NCBI GenBank assembly: GCA_014058105.1 | Contig: JACGCM010001242.1 | Span: 744,001 to 808,000, forward strand | DNA: 64,000 nucleotides | Direction of reading: 5' to 3' | From: Kingdonia uniflora | Taxonomy: Eukaryota; Streptophyta; Magnoliopsida; Ranunculales; Circaeasteraceae | In this document: piece by piece, positions 11,305-24,245 of the stretch | How the letters are laid out: every line of letters starts with the position of its first letter | Position numbering within the stretch: the first letter of the stretch is position 1 | Notes under the pieces: model-generated | What the model was told of the DNA's origin: nothing | Database searches by the model: none | The model's input: the letters and a program-made list of their open reading frames with translations, nothing else | Program-made: the position numbers and the translations under genes

Positions 11305-13252
11305 ATTAGTAAAAAAAAGAAGGGAATACTCAGAGATTAAAGATGGTTCATTTATAAATATATATATATGTATATATCTTTCTCTAACATTCGTTGAAGA
11401 AGAAGACCTCAAATTTTGGGTCACCACTATCTTTCTTCACGAATAACTCCCACTATATCTCTTTAAAACCTGCAATTTCTAGCAACAATGGTAAAGATGT
11501 TGAGATTGTTGATAAACCCTTTTTCGACCCTTTAACCGATACTCAAATTGTCGCTGATTTTTAGCCTATGATCAATAAAGTTTTAAAACTTAAAAGTAAA
11601 CAATTAATTGTCAATCACAACGATTATAGTGTTCATCGGCAATAAACTTGAATATTCTAAATGAGTATAATTGTCGATAGAATAATTAATCGACAATTTG
11701 GGACTTGCATGTTGGTGACAATTTGGGACTTGTATCTTAGTGACAATTTGGGACTTACATTTTCGTTTCTATTGAAACCCACGTTGATGTTGATGTTGAC
11801 ATTACAAGAATGCTACAATAATAACATTTTTTATGTTGATGTTGACATTACAAGGTTGTTACATTAATGTCATTTTTGATATTAAATGGGAGAGTTAATG
11901 CTAAGTTCAACTTCAAGTTGTGCCAAAATTTTAACTCATATTATTGTCGATTTGTACCCGATCCCAACAATAATTGTCGATTTGGACTGTACCTGACAAT
12001 AATTATCGAACCCGACAATTTTGAGTATGCAAAACTTGCACAATCTGAACTGTACCCGACAATTTCAAGTATGCGAAACTTGCATAATCTGAACTGTACC
12101 CAAAAAAATTGTGAAACACGACAATTTTGAGTATGCAAAACTTGCATAATCGATGTTGTTGAGTTCATAGAGAGGTAAATCTTATTTCAAAAAATTCATT
12201 CTAGAGAGAAGATGATCTTCATTCTCAAATGGCAGAGGCAAGGAGAGAGGATGAAAGAGTGTATGTGGATATGACTTATGAGATAGAGCAATAAGATTGA
12301 AATTCATGTCATGTCAAAAAAAGAAAACCAACTCGTTGCTTTAAGCAGTTAATGCTCTCTATTCTTAGCCACTAGATGTGATACGTGTGTGTGTCGATTG
12401 GAGTATTATCGATTATACACAGTTGTAATAGAAACAAGGATGAAGTATTGTGATTGTAGCTTGTCGACTAAACTCGACAGATAAATTGCGAGTGTTTGTG
12501 AAACCTTTTATTGTCGATGTATTGTAAACCCGATAATAATCTGCATTAAAAAATTGTCGAAAACAATCTATAAAGACAACAACACAACCTAAAATGTCAG
12601 CATGAATGAGTTTACAATGCGACATTCTTTAAAGAACAACACACAACCTAAACACAACTTGATATGTCAACATCGATAAATTCATAGAAATGGGTTACAA
12701 AGCAATATAATTTTACATTGACATTAAAACTACATGTTAAAACCACAGTGATGCACAATCTATATAAGAGCACTCCAAACCACAGTAATGCTCCACCAAA
12801 CCCTAATTGTAATGCGCAATAATACTCCACACACTCCACAACCAACAAAGGGAGAGAGGGAGAGAGAAACAAATCCAAATAGCAGCGATCCTCAATTAAA
12901 CCTTAAAAGAGATAGAATTGTCACGACACTGTCACCCAAAGATAAACTGAAATTTTCTGCCATTGCTCTTCACTAAGGTAGAGAGAGAACAAAATAATGA
13001 GATCTCAGTGAAAGAGAGAGAAGATTTATTTTCAAAATTGAAACTATAGAGAGGAGAGAGGAAGAGAGAAATATTTGCCCACGTGAAGAGAGAGTATGTG
13101 TGTCTCTGCCAACTTATTTCCACCTAATTTTATTTAGGTTTTCTTTTTCACCTCCTCTATTATGAAGGCCATTCATCTCTAGAGATGAGTGGTTCCTATT
13201 GAGTGAGACTTGAGTGTCTCGTTTTTTAGTGTCTCTAAATCCTCTACCGTAG
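10911..13252. mobile_element. Internally deleted PMD-type element with terminal inverted repeats
   Basis: The ends at about 10911-10996 and 13169-13252 are inverted copies of one sequence, including a terminal CTCTAAATC block, GAGTGAGACTTGAGT and a subterminal hairpin (10972-10996; 13169-13192). The same end is seen once at 4210-4310. The interior carries ATTGTCGAT-type motifs (11660-12560), a CT microsatellite (about 11274-11303) and a GA-rich right side (12850-13090), all features of the PMD element. No PMD coding sequence is recognisable, so it looks like a non-autonomous deletion derivative. Target duplication was not identified. Confidence 0.7.
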
Positions 13253-14816
13253 TTGCTTTAGCCGAAAAAGAAAAAAACTCAAATAAGTTTATTACAGTAA
13301 GGAATTCTATAATCATAAAAATTATGAGAATAAATACTAGTTTTTGCAATCTTTGCAAAATCAGACCCAGGGAACAATAAATTGCAAAATCGATAATGGC
13401 AAGAGGAAAAACCATATTTGCCCCTATTAAAGTTCTAATATTACAGCAGGCAGGCACCTCTTTTGGGCTTCACAAGTACAAATGTCACATCCGGCCTAAC
13501 AAAAAATTATAAAAAAAATTTAACTCATTTTAAACTATTATATCAAGCCACGTGTACGAGGAAGGCTGACATTATTACCATCTCATAAACTACTTGTTAT
13601 TTGTTGTAGTACATTTTTTCCTATATTTAAACATATATATTATTTATAAGAAAGCAGACTCTTTCACCAATTATGTTACTATTTCAAATCATTTAAGGTT
13701 ACGTATCACCTACGGTTCACAGGAGTTTGTCGAGTTTTTGGAGCCAAAAGCGATCTCGATTCATCGAACAGTTTTATCTTCTTACTCAACCGTAAAAACT
13801 GTCCAGATTATTTGTCACAAACCCTTTGTATGACTGCTGCCTAGTAAGTGTTTGATTAAAGACTGGTACTCTACTCCTTGGGCATGCAAGAAATTATGGT
13901 ACTCGTAACTCTTGTAGATGGTACTCTACTGTACTCAACTCGTAGAACAAACGATGGCAAATCGTCTGCGCGGCTACTGCAAACCAAAATATGTCATTTA
14001 TTTAGTTCAACTCTAACATTCTTTCAGACATCTATGCCATTTTTAACAAACTGTTGTCATATTTGTAATGTAACTTTCCCATTTGATCAGACTTATTTGT
14101 CATTTGTTTTATACATGTTTGCCATTTGTTTTGAAAATAACAACTGCTTGAATATTAAAATAGGTTTCAAGGCTGTGGACTCCGCAGGTAAGGCAACAGG
14201 TAAGGCCGTGGGCTCCACTGGTTCGAATGTCACTTCATAATTAATAATAAAAAAAACTCAAATCATTTAAAAATATTATTATCACGCCACGTGTCCAATT
14301 TTAATCGTTCCTCGATCTACACGTATCCTTACTATTTTGAGACGTATATGGCACACCCTGTCACCATTACATGCATTTCTTGTCATTCATTGAAACCAAT
14401 TTGTCATGCGTTAAACAATCAGTTATATTGGTTAATGCAGATTTTGTCACCATCAGTAGTATTATTTGGCATTTGTTTACTCTTCTCCAGGGTTAGGAAA
14501 AGAGTGCGATTCACACGAGTAAGTTTAGCTTTTGGCGCCAAAAACAATTCCTATTCCTCAAACACTCTCTTCCCTGCACGACCACTGCAAAACTGCAAAA
14601 ATATCCCATTTCTAAAAGCCGTGTGTGTGATTAACAAGCGTAAAAACCGTCCTAGTCGCACAAACCATTTTCTCAAAAATCATTGGCAAATCATCAGTGT
14701 GCTTGTGTAATTTCAGTGTTATATAAGTGGCAAATGATCTGTGTCACTACTGCCTGCCAGGTGTTTGATCAAAGTCTATTTTTTCTTCCTCTTCCACAAT
14801 AAAGTCTGATAAAGAA

Positions 14817-17800
14817 GTGAATGAACAAGTAGATAAGGAGAACCGAACACAAGAGGGGAGAGCCAAGAAAGGCATCTCCAATGCTAAAAATTACACCTCT
14901 CGGTGTACAGTTCACAAAATGTTTGTAGCTCTGCCTGATGAGGAGAAGGGTATTCTTTTTGCCACCTGCTTTGTACCCTTACTGCTGATTGATCCAATAG
15001 CGACGATGTCGACGTTGGTTGTAGAAATATTCAATCGTCATCTCGATGATATAAAGTTTCAATTTGGGGAGACGATAATTCAAATGAAGCCCATTCATGT
15101 TTGCCTAATTTTAGGGTTACGTGTCTCGCTTATTGCAAACGAGTTCTTATTTGTTGATCCTGAGCATATGAAAAATTTGAGAATGAGGCAATTCCTTAAG
15201 AAGAAGAATACATATGGGTTGAAGGAAATTGTTGATGCTTTAAAACGTGCAAAATTGGAAAGACATCAGGGTAAGGCTCTAATTTATCATTTGTGTTGTA
15301 TGTTTTATCATCGTCTGTCATTGTATTTCTCACCCCTCCAATATTTGTATTGTATTTGCCATTTTTGGCTCATTATATTCCAAGGTTCATATCATTACAT
15401 TGTGTAATTTCGTTTTACAGAAGATGTTCTTCGATTAAATTTGCTAAAAATTATACTATCATTTCTCCTCCCAAACAAGAGAAGAAACGTTGAGGTGAGG
15501 TATGTTGATCTGGTAGATGATCTAGATCAGTTCAACAAATTCCCTTGGGGTGAGCAAGTCTATAATTTCTTGAGGCAAATAGTGAAGTTTGCCAAATATC
15601 GATCGGCCGCGGATAAAAAATCGGATAAAGCTTTATCACTGCACTGATGTACCTGGGTGTTGATGATATGGAATTTTCTCTCTATTCCAAGCCTAAAGTT
15701 TCCAAGAATACACGAATGCATACATTTGTTCCCTAAGCCACATGGATGGAGGATGACATCCTTTAAGCGTCGCCAAATTATAACGTTTAAAAAGCTTTTT
15801 GTTAACCCTGATTTGTTAGTAATAACTATGAAGCCCTCTGAGACTGACATGCAGTAAGATCTTGTGCAAGAGGTCATGGTAATCTATCATTCTTTGTATG
15901 ATCTTGATTCATTTTATTGCTTCTTTATCATTTGATTTTGGTTTCCTATCATTTTATTTGTTAGTTTTGATATTTTGTATTCCCTTCTTGATATTTGCTA
16001 AATTTTTCTGTCATTATGAAGTCCTTTTTTTCATTTGTTGTATGCCTATTATCATTGTTAGAGTATTTCCTGTCATTTCTAAGTTACTCTTTGTCATCGT
16101 CATCTGTTTAAATATTTCAGAGATATCAAATTAAAGCACCTGCAATCGGCGCTGCACCTGTAGTCATTGCACCTGTAATAGGTAGCAGTTCTTCTGCCAC
16201 TGAGATCGGAGTTGTACTGGTTAGGGTATGCTCCCAGTTGGAGGAGCATGGCAAAATATAGCATACTCGTGGTAAAATGTTGGAACGAATTTCGATGTCT
16301 ACTGTAGGAGACAGTACTCTACCACTTGGAGATACACCACTCCTTGGGCATTACCAGATCTATACTCCTTATAAAACATCACCTATCCATACCATTTTTT
16401 TCAATTTATTTCTTCCTTAACCTTTGTTGTACGGACTATGGTGGTTGCAGAGGTAGCAAAAATAGATATAGTATTCTTCAACCAGGAGGAAGTTGTTGGT
16501 GAAACTTATCAGGTAACTTATCATTTTCTTCTTTTCTTTTACCATATCTTGTATCACTCTAATCATTTATGGTTTTTTTATTTATAGGCTAGTGTGAACC
16601 AAACAACTGTTGTATCTGTCGAGGAACAGACTCTAGAGGTTGCAAAAACTGAAGATAAAGCTAGTCAGGTAACTTATCATTTGTTTGCTGGTAACTTCTC
16701 ATTTTCTTTTATTTATTTCCTATATCTTGTATGACTATTATCATTTGTAGTCTGTTTATTTACAGACTAAAGAGAGTAAAGAGGAGGTGGAATAGAATAA
16801 AGATGAGGTGTTTGAAGGCAAGGATGATGATGATGGAAATTCACAAAATAAATCAGACCCTGAGCAAGTAATAAAAGAAATGGTTGTTGACCAGACAAAT
16901 GTATGAAGTACTTTTAAACCAAACAACTAGTTTCTTACTCAATCTCATGTAATAAGCACATTTATATTTCATTTTCTTATTTTGACATATCTGTTTCAGC
17001 TTGTTTTAATGGAGTCAGAAGTGGATGTCACCTCAAAGAAGAGGCACGCACTAACTGAGGAAAATAATAATAAAAGTGCCTTCAAAATGGCTTATCGAAT
17101 GAACCAATTACATGTTCACCATGACGAGCTTCTTCCGGGAGTGTTATTGGAATCTTTTATTCAAAAACCCATCTCCCAGGATGTGAAAAGCTAGGTGGAC
17201 CAAGTCTGGTCACTGAGGAAAGATGAATCAACTCCTGAAGCTAAGAAGGGCAACAGGAGTACCTATATGATGATAAGTGAAGAACCTATTTGCCTTAACG
17301 CTCTTTACACCTTATATACAAATCAATGGTTGGACAATGAGGTATTTATATCATTTATTTATTTTTCTCTATCATTTGTACAATAGTCTCTACGATTTGT
17401 TTCTACATTGTCTGTCATTTATTCGTTTGCACTTTATCATTCGCTTTCCCTTTGTTGCCATTTGTAATAATGAAATTTATCATTTTTGTTATCTAATTTG
17501 TCATTTTCTTTTCCTGTTCAGGTCATTGATGTGTACATTAAAGCCCTGATTCAATTTTTTGACACACAACATCGTGCCTGCCCAGATGAAAAAAAGATTA
17601 TGCTGGCGGATATCTTTGCCTACCAATATATTGGCAGGGCTTTCAGTGTCTGGACTCGAAATATGTCCTCTCCAGATGGTGTAGAACTAAAGAAGAAATT
17701 AATTTAGGAACAAATCACATCTATGCAATGGGAACGTACATTTTCTAATTGCATTCATCGAGGAGATTTAAAAGTGATCAATTCTAAATTAATACTCATT

Positions 17801-18247
17801 CCCTGGAATATCAATGACAGCCACTGGGCCCTTTGTGCTGTGTCATTTAAGACAAGAAAAATATTCATCTATGATTCAATGGTGGATTCTAAAATTGTAA
17901 ATACACGGAAGAAGAAGAAGAAGAAATTATCTCCTGGACAACACCTTATTGAAGATCAGATATCAACGATCCTCCCAAAAATGTTGATATGGAGAGAATT
18001 TTCCGATAGTAGTAGGCCCCCTACTGGTTCAGAGGTAAAGGATTATGGTCTAAACTACAAATGGACAACTCGTTTTGGAAAATGTCCAATACAGCCAAAT
18101 GGTAATGACTGTGGGGTCTATATGCTTGTCTTTATGGACAATCTCCCAAGGGGAGTAAAATTTCTAGATCTGATAGATGGTAATGAATGTCGTTACACAG
18201 TTGCTTATGATATATTGAGGTTGGGAGTTCAACCGGAGGAGATTTGA
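14817..18247 (+). pseudogene. Ulp1-like (C48) cysteine protease gene of MULE copy A, multi-exon
   Basis: Exons separated by AT-rich introns cover an N-terminal DUF1985-like part (from about 14817, HVCLILGLRVS; 15421-15857, DLDQFNKFPWGEQVYNFL), a variable linker (16121-16900) and a C-terminal C48 peptidase (17520-18247). The last frame (17723-18247) keeps the full Ulp1 signature: His34 in NDSHWAL, Asp51 in IYDSM, Gln124 and Cys130 in PIQPNGNDCG. Stops interrupt the gene: TGA at 15645, TAA at 15855, TAG at 16789, TAG at 17192 and TAG at 17705. The first coding exon probably starts upstream; only a GTG, not an ATG, lies at 14817. Ulp1 relatives cleave SUMO or SUMO-like tags; activity of transposon copies is unproven. 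Confidence 0.8.
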
Positions 18248-18349
18248 TTTTGACACTTCAACAACCATTTTGTTGTATGTATAATTTCTGTAATTTTGTA
18301 AAGTTATCTATCCGAAGTTATAACAAATAATATCATTCATTTATAAAAT

Positions 18350-20520
18350 ATTTCTCATTGGTTATATCTTCTTTGTCATTCGTATGTTACATATTTGTTA
18401 GAGTGGATAGTCTGTATAGTTAGATTATTATTGATATTTTATTTCTTATGTATGATTTTGCATTTGTAATAATAGATTTGTATTTTGTTAGCAATGATAT
18501 ATCATTCGTTATATATGATTAGGCATTTGTTATGAGAGATTTGTCATTTGTTATCTATGAAATATCATTCGTTATATTTGATTTGGCATTTGTAATGTGA
18601 GATTTGTCATTTGTTATCCATGATATATCATTTGTTATATAAGATTAAGCATTTGTTATGAGAGATTTAGTTATATATTATTTGTCATTTGTTATCTTAA
18701 AAATAATCATTCGTTATATATTATTTGTTTTATAGATATACAGCATTTGATGTAAGTGAATAGTCGATTTGGTTCCTTAAACATTAGTATGATAGTGGAC
18801 TTCATTTGAAGTTATAAAAATTAGTTCTCAAAAATTTATCATTTGTTAGCTATTATTTGTCATTTGTTAGCCATGATTTGTCATTTGTCAACAATCTATT
18901 GTTGATTTGGTTCTTTGAACATTTGTATCGTGTTTGTATGATAGTGGACTTCATTTGAAGTTATAAAAATTAGTTCTCAAAAATTTGTCATTTGTTAGCT
19001 ATTATTTGTCATTTTTTAGCCATGATTTGTCATTTATCAACAATCTATGGTCGATTTGGTTCTTTGAACATTTGTATCGTGTTTGTATGATAGTGAACTT
19101 CATTTGAAGTTATAAAAATTAGTTCTCAAAAATTTGTCATTTGTTAGCCATTATTTGTCATTTGTCAACAATCTATGGTCGATTTGGTTATTTGAACATT
19201 TGTATCGTGTTTGTATGATAGTGGACTTCATTTGAAGTTATAAAAATTAGTTCTCAAAAATTTGTCATTTGTTAGCCATTATTTGTCATTTGTTAGCCAT
19301 GGTTTGTCATTTACTACAATCTATGGTCGATTTGGTTGTTTGAACATTTGTATCGTGTTTGTATGATAGTGGACTTCATTTGAAGTTATAAAAATTAGTT
19401 CTCAAAAATTTGTCATTTGTTAGCCATTATTTGTCATTTGTTAGCAATAATTTGTCATTTGTTAACAATCTATGGCCGATTTGGTTCTTTGAACATTTAC
19501 TTCATATCTGTATGATAGTAGACTTCATTTGAAGTTAAAAAAATTATTTATCAAAAATTTGTCATTTGTTAGCCATTATTTGTCATTTGTAAGCCATGAT
19601 TTGTCATTTGCATGAAGTCATTTGTTAACAAATGACTTTATTTTCGAAAACTAATTTGTATAGCTTCAAATGAATCTACTATCATGCAGACACGATACAA
19701 ATGTTCGAAGAACCAAATCGACCATAGATTGTTAGCAAATGACAAATAATGGCTAAGAAATGATAAATTTTTGATAACTAATTATTTTAACTTCAAATGA
19801 AGTCCACTATCATACAAACAGGATACAAATGTTCAAAGAACCAAATCGACCATAGATTGTTAACAAATGACAAATTATTGTTAACAAATGACAAATAATG
19901 GCTAACAAATAACAAAATTTTGAGAACTAATTTTTATAACTTCAAATGAAGTCTACTATCATACAGATACGATACTAATGTTCAAAGAACCAAATCGACC
20001 ATAGATTGTTAACAAATGACAAATAATGGCTAACAAATGACAAATTTTTATAACTAATTTTTTTTAACTTCAAATGAAGTCCACTATCATACAAACACGA
20101 TACAAATGTTCAAAGAACCAAATCGACCATAGATTATTAACAAATGATAAATTATTGTTAACAAATGACAAATAATGCCTAACAAATGACAAATTTTTGA
20201 GAACTAATTTTTATAACATCAAAATGAAGTCTACTATCATACAAACACGATACAAATATTCAAAGAACCAAATCGACTATAGATTGTTAACAAATGACAA
20301 ATTATTGCTAACAAATGATAAATAATGGCTAACAAATGACAAATTTTTGAGAACTAATTTTTATAACTTCAAATGAAGTCCACTATCATACAAACACGAT
20401 ACAAATGTTCAAAGAACCAAATCGACCATAGATTGTTGACAAATGACAAATCATGGCTAACAAATGACAAATAATGGCTAACAAATGACAAATCTCACCT
20501 TACTAATGCCAAATCAAATA
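18350..20520. repeat. Large inverted tandem array (hairpin-forming), copy A
   Basis: Downstream of the Ulp1 gene lie about six units of 128-150 bp on the left (markers at about 18776, 18917, 19066, 19194, 19341, 19491) and about six inverted units on the right (about 19699, 19827, 19978, 20104, 20250, 20402). Each unit contains GATTTGGTTCTTTGAAC, CTTCATTTGAAGTTATAAAA and several TTTGTCATTTGTTA words. The apex is a perfect 24-bp palindrome at 19615-19638. The left flank 18350-18770 holds looser TCATTTGTTAT repeats. Arms of about 0.85-0.9 kb could fold into one long hairpin. No coding potential. Confidence 0.9.
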
Positions 20521-20784
20521 TAAAGAATGATATTTCATAGATAATAAATGATAAATCATGGAAAATGTTATCTACTATCATACAAATCATTATCAACTAA
20601 AAACTATATCGAAATAAAACATAAATCAAAAGATTCAAAACTAAGTAAATTACATTCAACATTCAACATTATCATTCATCAACATTCATCATCATAAAAA
20701 CCCCAAAAAGAGCCCCAAAAAAATGTTTATTTCTATGCTTCTTCCCAAAAAAATTCCCTCCAAAAAGCGAGCCACTAAAAAAAC

Positions 20785-20902
20785 CTAATATAATCTCCTC
20801 CCCTTCTTCTTAGGAGTAGGTTCATCATCTTCACCTTCATCATCATCATCCGCATCATCACCATCATCTGCATCATCATCATCATTGTCATCATCATCTT
20901 CC

Positions 20903-20935
<33 letters not shown>

Positions 20936-21081
20936 CCACCACTCTCTAACAACTCCCGGTCTTCCTCGATGTCGAAGTCCTCTTCGGGACATTCGCCCGA
21001 GGTGTAGTCGGCTGGTTACTCCCCTTCATCACTATCACTATAGTCCGTTGTTGGAGGAGTTAATGGAAGGAAATTAGACAT
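20785..21081 (-). pseudogene. Acidic (Asp/Glu-rich) small protein, copy A, one stop
   Basis: ATG at 21081, reading LTPPTTDYSDSDEGE then a TAA, then PADYTSGECPEEDFDIEEDREL, a long run of Asp/Glu codons (the ATC/ATCATC tract at 20830-20940) and a basic tail KKKGRRLY. Copy B at 54064-54300 is open. No domain is recognised; the composition suggests a disordered acidic protein. It is convergent with the Ulp1 gene and is separated from it by the inverted array. Confidence 0.6.
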
Positions 21082-21635
21082 TATTGAGAGTCATGTTACT
21101 TGAGAGAGTGAGAGAGAAATGATGGAAGAAGATGGAGAGGTTGGAGTGTTAAGACTTGGGGTTTCAATTCGATAATTGTTAATCGATGCGTCTCTCCCTC
21201 TCTTCCCCTAGTAACCACTCTAGACACATAGCCAAATCATTTATAACAAATGAAAAATTTTGTATTAAAAAAGTCAAATCATAATTTACAAATGACAACT
21301 TATAGACAACAAATCTCTTAAAACAAATGACAACAAATTTTTGATAACAAATGCCAAATAATATTTAACAAATGACAATTATATTATCACAAATGTCAAA
21401 TCATAAATAAGAAATGAAAAATTAAATACAATCCAACTATATAGACTAGCCATTCTAACAAATATGTATTGTACGAATGACAAAGAAAGAATTATAAATG
21501 AGAAAGATTATATAAATTAATGATATTAATTGTGTATAACTTAGGGTACCTTCCCATAACTCATTGGGCACAAAAAAAGTAAGAAACTTTCATTAGCTCG
21601 AATATTGTACAACTTTAAATTTACATTATATTAAT

Positions 21636-22058
21636 TTACATCAGTTTATGCACTCGGAGGTGGTGGTGGTGGTCGGTATCCCCTACCACCACCACCGTCT
21701 CCTCCTCCGTAACCCCTACCACCCTACCATATCTTCCTCTGATCCTACTCAGGTACCGGCTAGACATCATCGGACGTATACCAGCTGCTTCATCCACCGC
21801 AGTAGCAGCATCTTCTGCCAGAAGATGCAGACCAATTCTCCTCCCCTGCTCCGACGTTACCATATAGTGAAAAAACTGCATTTGATAATAATCATCGTCA
21901 GCCTCTTCCACTTATTCATACATCATCCCATGGAAGGTAGGATGCACTAGAATGGGAGTAGGAAGCTCAAGGGACTGGGTCCCAAAGTATCGAAGTTGCA
22001 GCTCTTGCATCTTGGCAAGAACACTAGCCTCGTACGCTTGGCGTCTGGTGGTCACCAT
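21636..22058 (-). pseudogene. Small protein with Gly-rich, poly-Pro tail, copy A, interrupted
   Basis: ATG at 22058: VTTRRQAYEARVLAKMQEL, LRYFGTQSLELPTP, HPTFHGMMYE, then a TAA where copy B has a Gln codon, then VEEADDDYYQMQ. Near the end the frame shifts; in the neighbouring frame the minus strand reads GYGGGDGGGGRGYRPPPPPP and stops just inside 21645. The family is unknown to me. The conserved N-terminal half and Gly/Pro tail occur in both copies. Confidence 0.55.
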
Positions 22059-22504
22059 ATTTTTCACGGTGTACTTTCCGAATAAGAATATAAGGAATAA
22101 AGAAGTACTTGTCGATTAAACCACATCAGTATTTAATGCTGAGTCAAATCCAAATGTCAGATTTAGTTCAACACAGTAGACAGTAGTATTTAATGCTGAC
22201 GAAACCCATTGGAAATGATGAAGGAACATTGGAAAAGTATTTGTTATTTAATGAAATATATGTCATCCAACAACAAATAATTTATCATTTGCGTTTTGGT
22301 CTTTGTCATTTACAATCCATAAATTGTATTGTATTATTAAAATTCTGTCATTTGTTATAAAATACTTAACATTTGATCCTTAAGAGCTTAACAATTTAAT
22401 GCTAGAATCTAACATCACTAAAGATAAGACATATTACACTTCACTCCAACATATTTCTCTACTTGTTAAGATATAAAATTTTTAACTTACACAAAAAATC
22501 TTAC

Positions 22505-22896
22505 AGCATCTCCGTTCTGACCTCCGAGATCCTTAGTTGAGTGTAAGTTTCATATGTAATAGTATCAAGGTTCTGATTGCTCCCTTGGCCAGAATTTGTG
22601 ACGTCTTCCGCCGTTGATGACTGCGGCCTTTTAGAATCATCGGGTGTAGAAGATTCTTGAAACCAAGTTTTGAACTGACAATGGTATTGTGGGCAATGGT
22701 AGAATCTCCTACCGGGCGGTTTAGAGACTCTGCAAATGTGACCACAATCGCACCTTTTTGCCTCATCTACCCACGCCCATAAGCCACACCCACCAATTTT
22801 ATAAGCTCATTGATAGAACCTGCGGTTAGGGTTGAGGCTTGTACGTGAGAGACGAAGATCATAATTTTTACCGCACCAGCAAATAAGGGAATGCAT
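22505..22896 (-). pseudogene. Double GRF zinc-finger protein, copy A, interrupted
   Basis: ATG at 22896: HSLICWCGKNYDLRLSRTSL, then NPNRRFYQ followed by TGA, then GGCGLWAWVDEAKRCDCGHI and a second finger-like half CRVSKPPGRRFYHCPQYHC. The pattern CxCG...RTSxNPxRxF...CGxWxWVDE is that of zf-GRF. Cys-to-Tyr at the second core Cys of finger one and the stop mark decay. Copy B (56479-56916) is intact. Confidence 0.7.
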
Positions 22897-23203
22897 CGTT
22901 GGAAGGGAAGTATGAAATGCTTGAGAACTGGATACAAGTGTACAGGTTATGTAGTATAATGTTATGACAAGCTATTTATAAAGAAATTAAAATTAGCACA
23001 TGACGATGATACCCTTGATCACAACAAATACCAGAAGTTATAGATTCTTGCATTTACAGAAGATTTGACAAGTCAGTCTTAAAGTCAACTTTGATTACGT
23101 TTTTAACAAGTTATCTAACCAAAACATCCATGTGGTTCCCGCCACTCTAACCACTAAGCCCTAAACCCTGCCACGCGTGATTCAAAGTTCTAATTCTCCC
23201 AAG

Positions 23204-23210
23204 TATAAAA
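23204..23210 (+). promoter_or_regulatory. TATA box of coiled-coil gene A1
   Basis: TATAAAA 57 nt upstream of the ATG at 23267; the same word is kept upstream of the copy B homologue at about 57238. Confidence 0.5.
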
Positions 23211-23266
23211 AACAAAAAAACCCTAAATTAAAGCTCTAACCCTCAGCTCTTTAAAACTTCTCAAAA

Positions 23267-23699
23267 ATGTCGCACTCCCACTCCATTCGATTTAGCCGTG
23301 CCTCTTCCAGTACCCCACAAGATTGGTTTGAGATGGTAAAGATTGAGGAAGATCAGGTTGATGAACGTCTATTCACGTTGAATAGAATTTGCCTAATAGA
23401 GAAGGATGTCACCGGTGTGAAGGCGCAACTGCTGAAAGAATATTACAAAGAGTTCAAGGAGAAATTAGGAGAACTAGATGAAATGAATGAAGAACTGGAT
23501 AAAATTATAATATAAAAAAAAACATTCTGAAGGGTTCAAGTTTCATATCCGCTTCTTGGAAAATTAACTCTATGCCTTAAAGTTAGACTGAGATGAGCAC
23601 AAGAAATTGTGGGAGGAGTCGGCCTGTAAAATTAACTGTCTCGAGTAGAAGATCATGGCTATGGAACGTGATCAGAATTCCTCAAGTGAGGAGTTGTGA
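23267..23699 (+). pseudogene. Coiled-coil protein 1 of the MULE family, copy A, frameshifted
   Basis: ATG at 23267: SHSHSIRFSRASSSTPQDWF, then EKDVTGVKAQLLKEYYKEFK and a charged helical stretch to about 23512, where frame is lost. The rest (GFKFHIRFLE, ALKLD, DEHKKLWEESACKI) is recognisable to TGA at 23697 with further stops. It is a paralogue of the next gene (24246-24683). The charged, heptad-like middle suggests a coiled coil. No family is recognised. Confidence 0.65.
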
Positions 23700-24157
23700 A
23701 CATTTGGGTTGTTTCCAGTTTTTTTTTTTTTTTGTTATTATTGTTCGGATGTTTCCCTTGTATGAACATTTCTTATGTTTCGTTTCGGTTTTTCGCTAGG
23801 GAAGATCCATCAGATATAAATTATATAAGGGAACCAAACCAATGATAAAGACTCCTTCAGCAATGGTAGATAAATGCTGAACTTAACAAAGCTGGTGATA
23901 ACATTTGAACAGAGAAATGATATATTAGGGCTAAACAATAAGAGGTCTGGAAAGATATAATGATATATAGCTTAACAACAAATACAAAATTATGTTCAAC
24001 ATATGACAAATCGATGTGACAAGTAATGATAATTGATTAGACAACTCAGTTTAAATACTCATATTACTTACGTGTACAACAAGAAACGACAACGCCGAAC
24101 CAAGTAATAATAGCTTTTACCCTATTCTCTACTCTTCCCAATGCATTTAACTCTCCT

Positions 24158-24164
24158 TATAAAA
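24158..24164 (+). promoter_or_regulatory. TATA box of coiled-coil gene A2
   Basis: TATAAAA 82 nt upstream of the ATG at 24246; conserved in copy B at 58195-58201. Confidence 0.55.
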
Positions 24165-24245
24165 GTTTTATCTTCAAATAAACTATTCTCAACTCTTCAA
24201 CTATTCAAACTTAAACACTAAATTTTTTTCAACTTCTGAAGAAAA

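Noticed and set aside
13594..14710. Open frames upstream of the Ulp1 gene, similar in copy B (45351-46269)
   Set aside because: Similarity is explained by DNA homology between the two MULE copies; frames break at different places and show no domain.
18350..20520. CRISPR-like array of short repeats
   Set aside because: Units are degenerate, inverted around an apex, and lie in a plant transposon with spliced genes; spacers are not unique sequences.
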